Assembly (NCBI GenBank): GCA_035566435.1
Contig: DATMRF010000124.1
Location: 1 to 44,637, forward strand
From: DATMRF01 sp035566435
Lineage (GTDB): Bacteria > Verrucomicrobiota > Verrucomicrobiia > Limisphaerales > UBA8199
Reading direction: 5' to 3'
Length of the DNA: 44,637 nucleotides
Shown: piece after piece, positions 17,024 through 26,588 of the stretch
Layout of the letters: each line of letters begins with the position of its first letter
Numbering within the stretch: position 1 is the stretch's first letter
Translations under genes and position numbers: made by a program
The notes under the pieces: model-generated
What the model saw: the letters and a program-made list of their open reading frames with translations, nothing else
What the model was told of the DNA's origin: nothing
Database searches by the model: none

Positions 17024-18073
17024 TTAGTTCTCGGAGAGCGCGGTGCTGGCGGGCGACTCGACGAGGCCGAGGCGCTCGTTGGCCAGGGCAATCTCCTGAG
17101 CGATGAGCTGATTCACTTTGTGTTGGAGGTTTTCGGTAGTAACTCGAAGGGCGCTGGCGATCGCGCGTTCGCGGGCGGAGCCGTGGGCCTTCAGCACGGC
17201 GCCGTTGAAGCCAAGCAGCGGTGCGCCGCCATAGACCTCGGGGTCCATGCGGCGCCGAATGGCGCGAAAAGCGTTTTGGGCCAGCAAGGCGCCCAACTGC
17301 CGTTGCGGGCTGGCGGTGAGCTCGCGCTTAAGCATCGAGAACATCGCCAGCGCAAGGCTCTCACAGGTCTTGAGGACGATGTTGCCGACGAACCCGTCGC
17401 AAATCACCACATCGACGTGGTTCTCAAACAAGTCGTGGCCTTCGACGTTGCCCAGGAAATTCAGTTCGAGTTGTTTGCAGAGTTTGAAAGCCTCCAGGGT
17501 CAGTTCGTTGCCCTTGCTGTCTTCGGTGCCGATGCTCAGGATGCCAACGCGCGGGTTTTGGCACCCGAGCACCTCACGGGAATAGATGCTGCCCATGACG
17601 GCGTATTGGGCCAGGTGGACCGGCTTGCACTCGATATTAGCGCCGGAATCGAGCAGGACAAAACGGTGGTCAGGCGCTGGAATGATTGTCGCGATGCCGC
17701 CCCGGTCCACGCCAGGGATGCGGCCGAGGCGAAACGTAGCAGCGGCGAAGATGCCGCCGGTATTGCCGAGCGAGACCACCGCGTCGGCCTTCGCGTCGTG
17801 GACGAGTTCCACCGCGCGCACGATCGAGGAATCCTTTTTACGGCGGACTGCGGCGGCAGGCTTGTCGTCCATGGTCAGGACCTCGCTGGCGTGCACCACA
17901 CGCACGCGGTGATCGCGAAACCCACCGCGGGGGAGGGCGGCGTGGATTTTGGATTTGTCGCCGACCAGGAACAGCGCCGTGATGCGCTTATCGGCTTGAA
18001 TGGCCCGCATGGCGCCTTCGATGACGACCCCGCATCCGTGGTCGCCACCCATGACATCCACAGCAATCCGCAT
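17024..18073 (-). CDS. plsX: Phosphate acyltransferase
   Basis: PlsX makes acyl-phosphate from acyl-ACP, the donor for PlsY in phospholipid synthesis. The 349 residues start with the signature MRIAVDVMGGDHG and contain VVSLGNTGG, GANIECKPVHLAQYAVMG and VDVVICDGFVGN, all typical of the family. Length is normal. It lies 80 bp upstream of fabH and 49 bp downstream of rpmF, in the same transcript direction. Confidence 0.96.
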   Translation of the reverse strand: MRIAVDVMGGDHGCGVVIEGAMRAIQADKRITALFLVGDKSKIHAALPRGGFRDHRVRVVHASEVLTMDDKPAAAVRRKKDSSIVRAVELVHDAKADAVVSLGNTGGIFAAATFRLGRIPGVDRGGIATIIPAPDHRFVLLDSGANIECKPVHLAQYAVMGSIYSREVLGCQNPRVGILSIGTEDSKGNELTLEAFKLCKQLELNFLGNVEGHDLFENHVDVVICDGFVGNIVLKTCESLALAMFSMLKRELTASPQRQLGALLAQNAFRAIRRRMDPEVYGGAPLLGFNGAVLKAHGSARERAIASALRVTTENLQHKVNQLIAQEIALANERLGLVESPASTALSEN

Positions 18074-18122
18074 AAAGAGGGATGTATCGCCGGCAGTCGT
18101 TGATCAGCGCCGGGCGACGCGG

Positions 18123-18311
18123 TCAGGCGCCAGCGGTAATCGTCAGGACTTGGCGCCCCTTGTAGTACCCGCAAGCCGGGCATACCCGGTGGGGGACGTA
18201 CGGCGCCGCGCATTGCGGGCAGTTGCTGAGCTGCGGCAGCGTCAGCACGCTGTTGTACGCGCGGCGCATGCGTTGACGGCTTCTCGACGGTTTACGCTTG
18301 GGGACACCCAT
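18123..18311 (-). CDS. rpmF: Ribosomal protein L32
   Basis: 62 residues of bL32. The N-terminus GVPKRKPSRSRQRMRR is diagnostic, and the zinc-binding CPQC and CPAC pairs (about 31-34 and 46-49) show it is the zinc-containing form. It sits between the DUF177 gene and plsX, the usual rpmF position in many bacteria. Confidence 0.97.
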   Translation of the reverse strand: MGVPKRKPSRSRQRMRRAYNSVLTLPQLSNCPQCAAPYVPHRVCPACGYYKGRQVLTITAGA

Positions 18312-18323
18312 AATAAAATGATT

Positions 18324-18821
18324 TTAAGTGTTAAATTTCAGTTTGTTCAATTCGTCCCAGGCAGGTGACCCCTCACGGGGCTGGCCGCTGCTGGTATTCC
18401 TGGCCTTGCCAAGATTTTTCCTTGGCAAACCGCGACATTCCGGCTCACACAACGGATGTTGCGGAAACTCGAGGAGAATATCTTCCCGCAGGAAAGGCGT
18501 CAAGTCCACGCAATCGTTGATTACGGGCACCGCGTCTTCGCCCTGGAGAGGCAAATGGAGGGTCCAGGCGTTCAGCACGAGCGGGTGCTGAAAGGATTTG
18601 AGGCAGCGAACGCACACGCATTGCAGCGGCAGGCGCAGACTTCCCTGGATCAGGAGCCCCTCCTCAAGCTTTTGGATTTCCAGGTCATACTCGAGAGGCT
18701 GAGCTAGGCGGATAACCTCATCGCTGGTATCGATATCCAACTCCTCGACGGACATTTCACCCTCAAGCCGGATGTTGTCCGCTTGCAGGTGGCGCAGATT
18801 AACGAGCATCGGCATACTCAT
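18324..18821 (-). CDS. DUF177/YceD family protein
   Basis: 165 residues of the YceD (DUF177) family, which in many bacteria precedes rpmF and has been linked to rRNA or ribosome assembly. The typical centre CVCVRCLKSFQHPL and the acidic DCVDLTPFLREDILLEFP are present, followed by a CEPECRGL-type cysteine motif near the C-terminus. The ATG overlaps the coaD stop by 4 bp (ATGA), so translation is coupled. Confidence 0.9.
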   Translation of the reverse strand: MSMPMLVNLRHLQADNIRLEGEMSVEELDIDTSDEVIRLAQPLEYDLEIQKLEEGLLIQGSLRLPLQCVCVRCLKSFQHPLVLNAWTLHLPLQGEDAVPVINDCVDLTPFLREDILLEFPQHPLCEPECRGLPRKNLGKARNTSSGQPREGSPAWDELNKLKFNT

Positions 18822-19315
18822 TCCCTCGTGCCCGGCGTCCGTTTCAACTTGCCGTTCAAAGCCGTCCGCACGTGCGCCGGCACGAAGGCACTGACGTCAC
18901 CCCCAAGACTCGCGATCTCTTTGACGATGCGGGAACTCAGGAAAGTGTAAGTGTCCTTTGGCATCATGAAAATCGTTTCGATGCGCTCGTTCAACTTACG
19001 ATTCATCAGCGCCAACTGAAATTCAAATTCAAAGTCCGACACCGCCCGCAAACCGCGGATGACGGCCTGGGCCGAGCGCCGTTCGACATAGTCCATCAGC
19101 AAGCCTTCAAACGAGTCGGCCTCGACATGCGGCAGGTGGCGGACCGCGCGCGCGACCATCTGCACCCGCTCCTCGAGGCTGAACAACGGGTGCTTGCTGT
19201 CGTTTCGGGCGACCGCAACGATCACGCGATCAAAAAGCTTGGTGGCCCGCTGTACCACGTCCAGGTGGCCGTTGGTCAGGGGATCAAAACTGCCCGGATA
19301 AATCACCGTACGCAT
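18818..19315 (-). CDS. coaD: Phosphopantetheine adenylyltransferase
   Basis: CoaD adenylates 4'-phosphopantetheine to dephospho-CoA, the penultimate step of CoA synthesis. 165 residues. The nucleotidyltransferase motif YPGSFDPLTNGH (H17 of TNGH) starts near the N-terminus, and RGLRAVSDFEFE and FLSSRIVKEIASLGGDVS are family signatures. The ATG at 19315 is chosen; an in-frame extension to 19351 is unlikely. It heads the coaD-DUF177-rpmF-plsX-fabH run, which joins CoA supply, lipid precursors and a ribosomal protein. Confidence 0.96.
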   Translation of the reverse strand: MRTVIYPGSFDPLTNGHLDVVQRATKLFDRVIVAVARNDSKHPLFSLEERVQMVARAVRHLPHVEADSFEGLLMDYVERRSAQAVIRGLRAVSDFEFEFQLALMNRKLNERIETIFMMPKDTYTFLSSRIVKEIASLGGDVSAFVPAHVRTALNGKLKRTPGTRE

Positions 19316-19477
19316 GGACGACACCTTAGCAGGCGGAAACGGTAGTAACAAATCCGAATTCGGGAACCCGAAATTTTGCCCTCTGAACTGCTTTTGGCTA
19401 ACGTCTGTCGCTGGTAACGGCAGAAATATCGTGGCCTCGCTTGTTCTGACCCGCGCCGCTCGCTGCAGAAAACCCCT

Positions 19478-21868
19478 TTACGGCCGGCCTGGGTCCCCAG
19501 TTTTGATCGCCGTGGCTTCGACCGCGGTGCCGCTGGCAAAAGCGGTGGTATCCGAAGTGGCGGGTAACTCAAACTCCTGCTCGAGCAAAGGCGCTCCCGG
19601 GAGCCGCCAAGGCACCTCGTAAATCTGGACGAGGGTGCGGATTCCTTTAAGTTGTTTGGGAGGCAAGGAAACACAGATGGCGGCGAGGGCGGGATCGTCG
19701 CGCCGCAAATGTTCGAAAGTGGCCTGGCTGATGAAAATGCGGCCGCGGCCGGAAGCGCCTTCGAGCCGGCTGGCGAGATTTACCTCGCGGCCAAAGACAG
19801 TGTAGTTTCCCTGACTCACGACGGCTTTGGCCACCGCGCCCATGATGCCGACGGAGGCCAAACCGGTATTGATGCCGGTGCCGAGGAACAGGATGGGCAG
19901 CGGCTCGCGAGGAGGCAGCCCGGAAGCAAGCCTGGCGCGGTTGTCGCTCTCGAGTTGTTTGTTTTCTGCCAGACGCTGGCGGTTGAGTTCGTAAATGGCC
20001 CGTTGCGCCTCGATGGCCGCGCGCACGCAAGCCACCGCGTGTCGCGGATTTGGAGTAGGCGCACCCCAGAACGCCATGACGCAATCGCCGATGAATTTGT
20101 CAAGGGTGCCATCCTGCCGGATGATCGTGCCGGCGACCAGGCCGAGGTAGAGGTTGATGGTGCCGAGGGTTTCGCGGGCTTGTTCGTCGAAACAGGCTTC
20201 AGCGGCAGCACCAGTCAACTGGTTGCGGCGCACGACCTCGGCGACACGTTCCTGACTTGAATCGGTGAACTCGGTGAAACCGCGCACGTCGGCGAACAAC
20301 ACGGTGACCTCACGGCGAGCTCCCGCAAGGGAAAGATTCTGGGCCTGGAGCAGCTCATGGACGATCTTGGGGGAGACCAGCGTCGAGAAAAAGGATTTGA
20401 TCCGGCGCTGTTCGGCCTGCTCGAAGACCACCCGCCAGGTGACCAGGCAGATGTACGTCGTTAACCAGGCGCCGCAGACCGGCAAGACTAATGGAAGCCA
20501 GACGCGTGTTTGCACGTAAAGTGCCACGGCCAAGCCCGTATAAAGCACCAGCACCAGGGCCACCACTCCGGAGGCAACCAGCACCCGCAGCTGCCAGGTG
20601 ACAATCGCCGCGATGATGCCCAGCAGGGCAATCAGAGCCAATTCTGTTTCCAGCGAGGCGCGGCGGACGAAGCGGCCGGTGATAATGGAATTCGCGACGT
20701 TCCAATGTTTGCTCACCAGCAGCGTATCATTGCTCAGTGGAGTCGCACCGCGGTCGGTCAGGTTATTGCCCACGACAGCTCGAGACCCAACCAGCGCCAG
20801 TTTGCCGCGCCAAAGGTCAACTAGCGCATTGGTTTGGCCTTCCAGCCGCCGCCGGTACTGGGCCAGGAGGTCGTGGATGGGCTGCTCAGTGAGCTGCGGG
20901 TCGCCTTCAGGGAGGCACCAGTCGATGTAAAAATAGCCGTCGGCATCCACCGGGATCACTCGCTGCACGCCAGCCGGGCTTCGCAGTGTGATGCGACCGT
21001 GAGCCAGATCAATTTGGGCATCCGCCAGGTCCAGATTTAGTTCGCACGCGGCCAGCACCACGCCCATATGCCAGACCCGCTTGTCGGTGAAAGGTTTGGC
21101 TTTGCGGACCGTGCCGGGGGGGAGTGTGTCGCCCCAAAAATCGGTCACCGCAAAATTACCGTCCGCATCGAGAGGTATCTTTATATCGCCGAGTTCGGGC
21201 GGGCGGGGGAGGATAATTTGACGTGCTTCGATGCGCGCCCGGCGCAAATCGACGGCGTATTCAGGGTTCGCCTCCATTTGTCGAAAGGCCTCGTGCCAGT
21301 GGCGATAGATCCGAAATGCCCTGGCGCGGCGGAGGATGCCGTCGGGGTCTTTATCCGCGGAAATGTCACCGGCCGCCAGCGCGTTGGTGACGAATAGGTT
21401 CGGTGGGATGACGTCCGCGGTAGCCGCGATAAGCACGTTGCCGGCCCGCCGCATTTGGTTGGCAAGGAACTCGTCGGATTCCTCGCCGATGGCCCCGTTG
21501 CCCATCTGCACTGGCGGTTGGTCCGCGCGCAATTCGCCAAAAAGAATATCCAGGGCGATGGCCTTGGCGCCTTGTTGCGCCAGTTCATGAACGACAGCGC
21601 CATAAACCTGGCGCGGCCAAAGCAGGCCGAAATGGTAACCGAGCGAGCCGTCCCAGACGCGTTTGACGCTTTCCTCGTCGATGAAAACAAAGCCCAGGTT
21701 GGTGCTGACCACGGCATGCGTGTGGAGGGCCAGGCGGGCGCGGAAATCATAAGTCATGCGCTCCAGCCTTTCAAAAAGGTCGAACTGCAGTAACCGCACG
21801 AGGCTGACCAGCAGAATGACGCCGAAGGCGATCAAAACGGGCATGCGCTTGAACGGCTTCAGCTTCAC
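19478..21868 (-). CDS. CHASE2-domain adenylate/guanylate cyclase
   Basis: A 796-residue membrane class III cyclase. After TM1 (about 10-28) there is a large periplasmic CHASE2 sensor (about 40-400). Two to three TM segments follow (about 408-482), then the cytoplasmic cyclase domain (about 518-740). Metal-binding D527 (FADVRGF) and D595, Lys591 (LDKFIGD), and transition-state N697/R701 (VNLASRLEG) are present, so it should be active; K plus Thr at the base-recognition sites favours ATP. The start is GTG at 21868, with an ATG at 21844 also possible. The fecR terminator ends only 12 nt upstream of the GTG. The pairing with FecR is typical of CHASE2 cyclases. Confidence 0.92.
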   Translation of the reverse strand: MKLKPFKRMPVLIAFGVILLVSLVRLLQFDLFERLERMTYDFRARLALHTHAVVSTNLGFVFIDEESVKRVWDGSLGYHFGLLWPRQVYGAVVHELAQQGAKAIALDILFGELRADQPPVQMGNGAIGEESDEFLANQMRRAGNVLIAATADVIPPNLFVTNALAAGDISADKDPDGILRRARAFRIYRHWHEAFRQMEANPEYAVDLRRARIEARQIILPRPPELGDIKIPLDADGNFAVTDFWGDTLPPGTVRKAKPFTDKRVWHMGVVLAACELNLDLADAQIDLAHGRITLRSPAGVQRVIPVDADGYFYIDWCLPEGDPQLTEQPIHDLLAQYRRRLEGQTNALVDLWRGKLALVGSRAVVGNNLTDRGATPLSNDTLLVSKHWNVANSIITGRFVRRASLETELALIALLGIIAAIVTWQLRVLVASGVVALVLVLYTGLAVALYVQTRVWLPLVLPVCGAWLTTYICLVTWRVVFEQAEQRRIKSFFSTLVSPKIVHELLQAQNLSLAGARREVTVLFADVRGFTEFTDSSQERVAEVVRRNQLTGAAAEACFDEQARETLGTINLYLGLVAGTIIRQDGTLDKFIGDCVMAFWGAPTPNPRHAVACVRAAIEAQRAIYELNRQRLAENKQLESDNRARLASGLPPREPLPILFLGTGINTGLASVGIMGAVAKAVVSQGNYTVFGREVNLASRLEGASGRGRIFISQATFEHLRRDDPALAAICVSLPPKQLKGIRTLVQIYEVPWRLPGAPLLEQEFELPATSDTTAFASGTAVEATAIKTGDPGRP

Positions 21869-21880
21869 CGCGGGAGACTA

Positions 21881-21918
21881 AAACAAAAAAACCAGAGCAA
21901 CACAAGGTTGCTCTGGTT
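21881..21918 (-). terminator. Intrinsic terminator after the fecR-like gene
   Basis: On the minus strand, a 12-bp stem (arms 21907-21918 and 21890-21901) with a 5-nt loop is followed by seven T and then TTTT. It ends about 12 nt before the GTG of the cyclase, leaving no room for a promoter between them. Confidence 0.88.
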
Positions 21919-21938
21919 GATGAAAAGCGAGCGGCGGA

Positions 21939-22787
21939 TTAATCGGGGGGCGTTCCCGGCGGATTAGGCCCGGCGCCAACCGGTCCAAGCGGGGAAACCG
22001 GCTCGAGGGTACGGTCCCTGGTGAGAATCAAGGGAGCCTCGGTGCCGACGACCAGCAGGCCGGCCGAGAGCGCGTCAAGCGAACTCATGTCTGACGGTGA
22101 TAGCGGGCTGATCACACCAGTGCGAGCGTCGTAGCCCTGGCCGCCGCTGACGACCTGCGTCACCACGTTGCCGGTCTTCGGATCGACCCAGGCCAGCACG
22201 ACGGACCCGACGCGCACCTTGATGATGCCTTCGGCGAAGATGTCATACAGGGTGCCGCGGATGCCCGCCACGCCATTGGGCAGCTTGACTTCGTATTTGG
22301 AAGCCGCGGACATCTTCTTTACGCTGCCGGAGATGTGGCCAGTCTTAAGGTCGAGTTGGGTATCAGTGACCCGTTCCATCCCCGTCTCCTGGCTCGCCAG
22401 CTTGTCGATGCCCAGCGCGGAGTTTTCCCAGATGCGCACGACGTTTTGTTCCGCCCTGGGCTGGTAAGCCATGGAGGAGCTCATCGATGAGGGTATGCTC
22501 GGCTTGTAGATCGCGGGTTGCGGGACGCTCGCGGAGCCGCCGCTCAGAACCACGTCCACAAAGGAACCTTTTTGGGTGCTGGTTTGGACGATGGTGCCGG
22601 GTTTAAGCACGACGCCGACTTTGAGAGGCTGCCAAACATTATTTCCCGTCGTATATCGGGCGGGGCCCTTGATACGCGCGACGGTCGCGGCGCCTTCTCG
22701 CACGTTTTGAGCGGCAAGGGTCGAGACCATAGCGAGGGCGACCGCGCCGGCAATCAGGTTGTTAATCAGGCTTCGAGTTTGTTTCAT
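21939..22787 (-). CDS. FecR-domain periplasmic protein
   Basis: 282 residues. A Sec signal (NNLIAGAVALAMVSTLAAQ, about 8-27) leads into a FecR-type domain (about 33-195): PGTIVQTSTQKGSFVDVV, VRIWENSALGIDKL and the characteristic PNGVAGIRGTLYDI. A Pro/Gly-rich tail ends the protein. FecR domains without a sigma/anti-sigma partner, next to CHASE2 cyclases, are thought to be periplasmic sensing or binding modules. The ATG at 22787 has ggag 8 nt before it and is preferred over the open frame extending to 22853. A terminator follows. Confidence 0.9.
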   Translation of the reverse strand: MKQTRSLINNLIAGAVALAMVSTLAAQNVREGAATVARIKGPARYTTGNNVWQPLKVGVVLKPGTIVQTSTQKGSFVDVVLSGGSASVPQPAIYKPSIPSSMSSSMAYQPRAEQNVVRIWENSALGIDKLASQETGMERVTDTQLDLKTGHISGSVKKMSAASKYEVKLPNGVAGIRGTLYDIFAEGIIKVRVGSVVLAWVDPKTGNVVTQVVSGGQGYDARTGVISPLSPSDMSSLDALSAGLLVVGTEAPLILTRDRTLEPVSPLGPVGAGPNPPGTPPD

Positions 22788-22953
22788 ATTTGCTCCTGCA
22801 CAAATTTGCTGCATCTGTTTCTTGCATTCTAAACGGAGAGCGATGCTTGTCAACGAGTAATCTAACTTTTTTTAGGGCTGTTTTTCGCTGAAAAGCGGCG
22901 TTCCGGCTGGTTCACGACCGAAACCCGAACCCTGAACAGTCCAAACCACGCGT

Positions 22954-24882
22954 TCATTGCGGCGCAGCAAGAAGCCGCGCGCTGAGTTCATTGGTCGCGG
23001 CCTCCAGCAGGCGGGTATTCGCGAGGACAAGGTAGCTCTGAGCGATCGAGTTATCCTGCCATTGGAGCCGGAGCGAGCGCTCGAACCACGGCCGGGCGGC
23101 GGCGTAGTCGCCCGTCTGCATATAGTGCAGGCCGATCAGATCCAGGTTAAAATAGTTGTTCGGGTCGAGCGCCTCAGCCTCGTTGAAGTAGGGACCGGAT
23201 TCAGCCGGACGGTCGAGCCAATCCAGGCACCAGCCGTACCCGGCGAAGTTGCGGCTGTCCCAGGGATTAAGCTTCATGCCCCGGCCATACCAACTCATGG
23301 CCTGCTCGGCCAGTTTGCGAAAATCCATGCCCTGCTGGCCCTCGTAGAACTCACCGCCTTCCTGGCTCTGGTGACGGAATGCCTCGCCTAGTGCAAAAGC
23401 CGTCTGAGGGTTCATCGGCTCAACGGTGAAGGCACTCTTTAGCAGGCCAATTTGCTCCGAGGAAAAACTCGGGGCTCGGCCGGCGCGCTCCAGCCATACG
23501 AATTCAGAGCCCTGGCGCCACCCCTCGCGCGCCAGGCAGACCCCGGCGGCCAGCAGGGCCAGCGTGGCCAGCGAGCGGGTCCAAACGCGTAGCCGGTGCC
23601 AGTAGTTGTCGGTGGCGAAGCGAAGCTGGCTGCTCAATAACGCCATGAGGGTGATGCACAGAATCGCGTTGGCCGGGATGTGCATGTTGAAATCGACGAA
23701 TGAATGCGCAAGGATCGCGACCAGGCCGAGTGACGCCCCGATCAGGAACGCAAATTTGTTGCTGCCGGATCTGCCGCCGAGGTCGGAAGAGGAACGGGCC
23801 ACAAAACGCCTGGTCTTTGCCACCCCCCAGCCCAACAACACCCACGACGAAGCGACCAACGCGGCGCCCGCTGCGCCCCAATCAGCCAGCGTGTTCAGGT
23901 AATCATTGTGCACTCGGTCCGGAGTCAACTGGACTTCCTCCGGCCGATAGGCACGGAAACGGGCATCAAAATGAGCTGGTCCGACTCCCCACCACGGATT
24001 TTCCCGCCACATGCGATAGGCCGGCGCCCATAGTGCGAAGCGCAGGTCATCGTTCACCTTGCCGGTGTCGCTAACCAGTTGCTGGAGGCGCCGTTGGACA
24101 AAAAAACTCTTAGGCAGGTAGAAAGCGCCCGCGCCTACAAGCAGGACGAACAGCACCAGTGCCGGAAGACGGTAATTTCGCCGGAACATCATCGCAGCAA
24201 AGAACAGCAGTAAGGCCACGCAGGTGGAAATCCAGCTTCCCCGTGAAACGGTTACGCCGATCCCGGCAAGAATAACCAGGGCCGCGTAGCCCAGGAAAAT
24301 CTTGGTCACCGGTTTGAGCCGGCCAGCCAGAGTATAGGCCAGGCCGAGAGGCAGCAGCATTTCGAGAAAACCGCCCAGATGATTCGGGCAGATGTAGGTC
24401 CCCGAACCGCGATGCGGGTAAAGCGACGCAAAGCGCCAGACATACCGGAAATCCGCCAGAAACTGATAAACCGCGTACCCTGCGATCCCCATCGCCAGGA
24501 AGATGAGTGTGAAGCTGATGACCTGGGTTGATTCCTGCCGGTGCAGGTTGTTAAGGATCGCAAAAAAAAGAACGGCATACACCAACACACGCAGCACCTC
24601 ATGCCGGGCAATGTATTCGATGTCCGCCGTGTAGTAGCGGGCGATCGCATAGAGTGTGAAACCCAGGACGGCCCAACAGATGGGAGGCCAAAGCAGTTGC
24701 GGCCGGGGGTCAAGCCAGAGCCGAGCGCCCCAGAGCACCGCCACGCCGACGGTTAGTTCCACGATGACGGCGAACTCGAGTCCGCGCACCGCCCCAAGGG
24801 CCAGCGGCCCGAAGACCAGGATCGCCAGTACCAGGGCCAGAATGCCCCGCTCACACCAGCGGTCCAAAACTTCGCGATTCAT
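22954..24882 (-). CDS. O-antigen ligase/polymerase family protein with TPRs
   Basis: A 642-residue multi-pass protein of the Wzy/WaaL-like family. About 11 hydrophobic segments span residues 15-480, with the Wzy_C signature around 290-340 (WWGVGPAHFDARFR, VHNDYLNTLADWGAAG), the loop that holds the active-site His/Arg. A soluble C-terminus (about 500-642) has TPR-like repeats (YFNEAEALDPNNYFNLDLIGLHYMQTGDYAAARPWFERSL, split here into several helices). It would polymerise or ligate glycan repeat units at the outer face of the inner membrane. Same strand as the FecR-CHASE2 pair, 166 bp upstream of the FecR start. Confidence 0.88.
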   Translation of the reverse strand: MNREVLDRWCERGILALVLAILVFGPLALGAVRGLEFAVIVELTVGVAVLWGARLWLDPRPQLLWPPICWAVLGFTLYAIARYYTADIEYIARHEVLRVLVYAVLFFAILNNLHRQESTQVISFTLIFLAMGIAGYAVYQFLADFRYVWRFASLYPHRGSGTYICPNHLGGFLEMLLPLGLAYTLAGRLKPVTKIFLGYAALVILAGIGVTVSRGSWISTCVALLLFFAAMMFRRNYRLPALVLFVLLVGAGAFYLPKSFFVQRRLQQLVSDTGKVNDDLRFALWAPAYRMWRENPWWGVGPAHFDARFRAYRPEEVQLTPDRVHNDYLNTLADWGAAGAALVASSWVLLGWGVAKTRRFVARSSSDLGGRSGSNKFAFLIGASLGLVAILAHSFVDFNMHIPANAILCITLMALLSSQLRFATDNYWHRLRVWTRSLATLALLAAGVCLAREGWRQGSEFVWLERAGRAPSFSSEQIGLLKSAFTVEPMNPQTAFALGEAFRHQSQEGGEFYEGQQGMDFRKLAEQAMSWYGRGMKLNPWDSRNFAGYGWCLDWLDRPAESGPYFNEAEALDPNNYFNLDLIGLHYMQTGDYAAARPWFERSLRLQWQDNSIAQSYLVLANTRLLEAATNELSARLLAAPQ

Positions 24883-25217
24883 CGGGGTCGCAGCTTAGGA
24901 AATGGGTGGCAGGAGGTCACGAGAATACGGGGGAGAAGGATGGCGCTCGCGCGGGACAAAGTTCTTCCAAGCCTGAAAACGGCCTGCACCGCGCAGCGGT
25001 GCAACGATCGTAGCGTGGACTTCAGTCCACGGGGGAGTGCGCCGATTGGCGTTCGCGTCGCGGAGCGACGCCCCGCTTTCATCGCCATCGAAGTCGCCGC
25101 GTAGCGGGGTTACCCTTCCGGGTTGTCCAAAAGCTGCTGCAGCCGCGGGCAAAGCGAGGGAGGCAGTTTTCCCAACCAGGAGGCATCAGCGAGCCCAACC
25201 TCCAGCAACCAGCCTGA
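24883..25217. repeat. Intergenic palindromic repeats
   Basis: No gene. Several small REP-like palindromes follow each other: gcaccgcgcagcggtgc (about 24990), cgtggacttcagtccacg (about 25015-25032) and gtcgcggagcgac (about 25057-25070). These are of the kind scattered between genes in this lineage. Confidence 0.7.
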
Positions 25218-26588
25218 CTAACTCAGGTATTCGCGGGGGTCGGTGATCTTGCCCGTGAGGGCGCTGGCGGCCACCGTTGCCGGCGAAGCCAGGAACACCT
25301 GGGATTCTTTGTGGCCCATGCGGCCGGGGAAATTCCGGTTGGTGGCGCTGATGCACTTCATCGGCGAATTCATTCGGCCGAACGTATCAACGGGGCCGCC
25401 CAGACAGGCAGCGCAACCGGCATTCTCGGTCATTTGCACGCCAGCGTTGACAAGGATTTCCCAGACAGTGTCTTTACCCCAACGAGCGGACTGGAGGTCA
25501 TGGACGATCTCCGGCGTGGCCGGCACACCGAAGGTATCAATCGTGACATGTTTTCCGCGCAGCACGCGGGCGAATTCCAGAAAGTCGCTGGTCTTGCCGC
25601 CGGTGCAGGAGCCGATATAAGCGCGGTCGAGCTTGATGTGGCCGAGCTCTTTGGCGAGCTTGCGCTGACCGGGGTCGGGGTGGCAGGCGACCGTCGGTTC
25701 GAGCTTGGAGAGGTCCACGACGAGGTCATAGACAAATTTTTCATCCTGGTCGCGCGCAACCGGCTCGTAAGCCGCTTTGGTGCCGTTGAGCTTGCACCGG
25801 TGATCGACGTAGGCCTGGGTCTGGGCATCAAACTCGAAGATGCCATTTTTGCCGCCCGCTTCGATGGCCATGTTGGCAATGGTCATGCGGTCATCCATGC
25901 TCAGGTTGGAGGCGCCCGGGCCGTCGAATTGCATCGCGCGGTAGGTGGCGCCGTCAAAACCAATCTCGCCGATGCAATGGAGAACGATGTCCTTGGCCAT
26001 AACGCCCCGCTGCAATTTGCCTTCGAGGCGGAAGTGCATGGTCTCGGGGACCTTGAGCAGGAGCTTGCCGGTGCCCATAACGAAGCCCGCGTCGGTATTG
26101 CCAATGCCCGTTGCGAATTCATTGAAGGCGCCTGCCATGCAGGTATGGGAATCGGTGCCGAACAGAATTTCGCCGGGACGCGTGTGGCCCTTGGCCGGCA
26201 GCGCCGTGTGGCAGACGCCCGCGTAGTGCGAACCGTATTGGCGCTTGAGATGGCCCTTGGAGGAGTCGAAGACCCAATGGCCATTCGGGTCGTCGATCAC
26301 GTCGTAGAAATAGGGGAGCTCCTGCTCTTTCACGAAGTCGCGCAGAATATCGACGTTGCGGTTGGATTTCGAATCGGCGGTGAAGATGTAGTGGTCGGGG
26401 ATGATGACGACTTTGTTGCGGTCCCAGACCTTGGCGTCCTTGCCGAACTCGCGCTTGAACACGCCGATGGTGCCGGGTCCGCAGACATCGTGGGTCATAA
26501 GGAGGTCGGCTTTGACCCAAACATTGTCGCCGGCCTGGACTCGGGGCTTGCCCGAGGCCCGGGCGAGAATTTTTTCAGTAAGTGTCAT
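25218..26588 (-). CDS. leuC: 3-isopropylmalate dehydratase large subunit
   Basis: A 456-residue aconitase-superfamily large subunit. It isomerises 2- to 3-isopropylmalate in leucine synthesis, with a [4Fe-4S] cluster held by C328 (YIGSCTGGK), C392 and C395 (AGCAACLGG). The N-terminus (MTHDVCGPGTIGVFKREFG) and IPDHYIF fit the HacA/LeuC type 2 subgroup, so homoaconitate or a related substrate cannot be excluded. No leuD is adjacent; the small subunit must lie elsewhere. The ATG at 26588 is well placed. Confidence 0.92.
   Translation of the reverse strand: MTLTEKILARASGKPRVQAGDNVWVKADLLMTHDVCGPGTIGVFKREFGKDAKVWDRNKVVIIPDHYIFTADSKSNRNVDILRDFVKEQELPYFYDVIDDPNGHWVFDSSKGHLKRQYGSHYAGVCHTALPAKGHTRPGEILFGTDSHTCMAGAFNEFATGIGNTDAGFVMGTGKLLLKVPETMHFRLEGKLQRGVMAKDIVLHCIGEIGFDGATYRAMQFDGPGASNLSMDDRMTIANMAIEAGGKNGIFEFDAQTQAYVDHRCKLNGTKAAYEPVARDQDEKFVYDLVVDLSKLEPTVACHPDPGQRKLAKELGHIKLDRAYIGSCTGGKTSDFLEFARVLRGKHVTIDTFGVPATPEIVHDLQSARWGKDTVWEILVNAGVQMTENAGCAACLGGPVDTFGRMNSPMKCISATNRNFPGRMGHKESQVFLASPATVAASALTGKITDPREYLS

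Noticed and set aside
16949..18103. 384-codon plus-strand frame opposite plsX
   Set aside because: Antisense shadow of a gene with full PlsX signatures.
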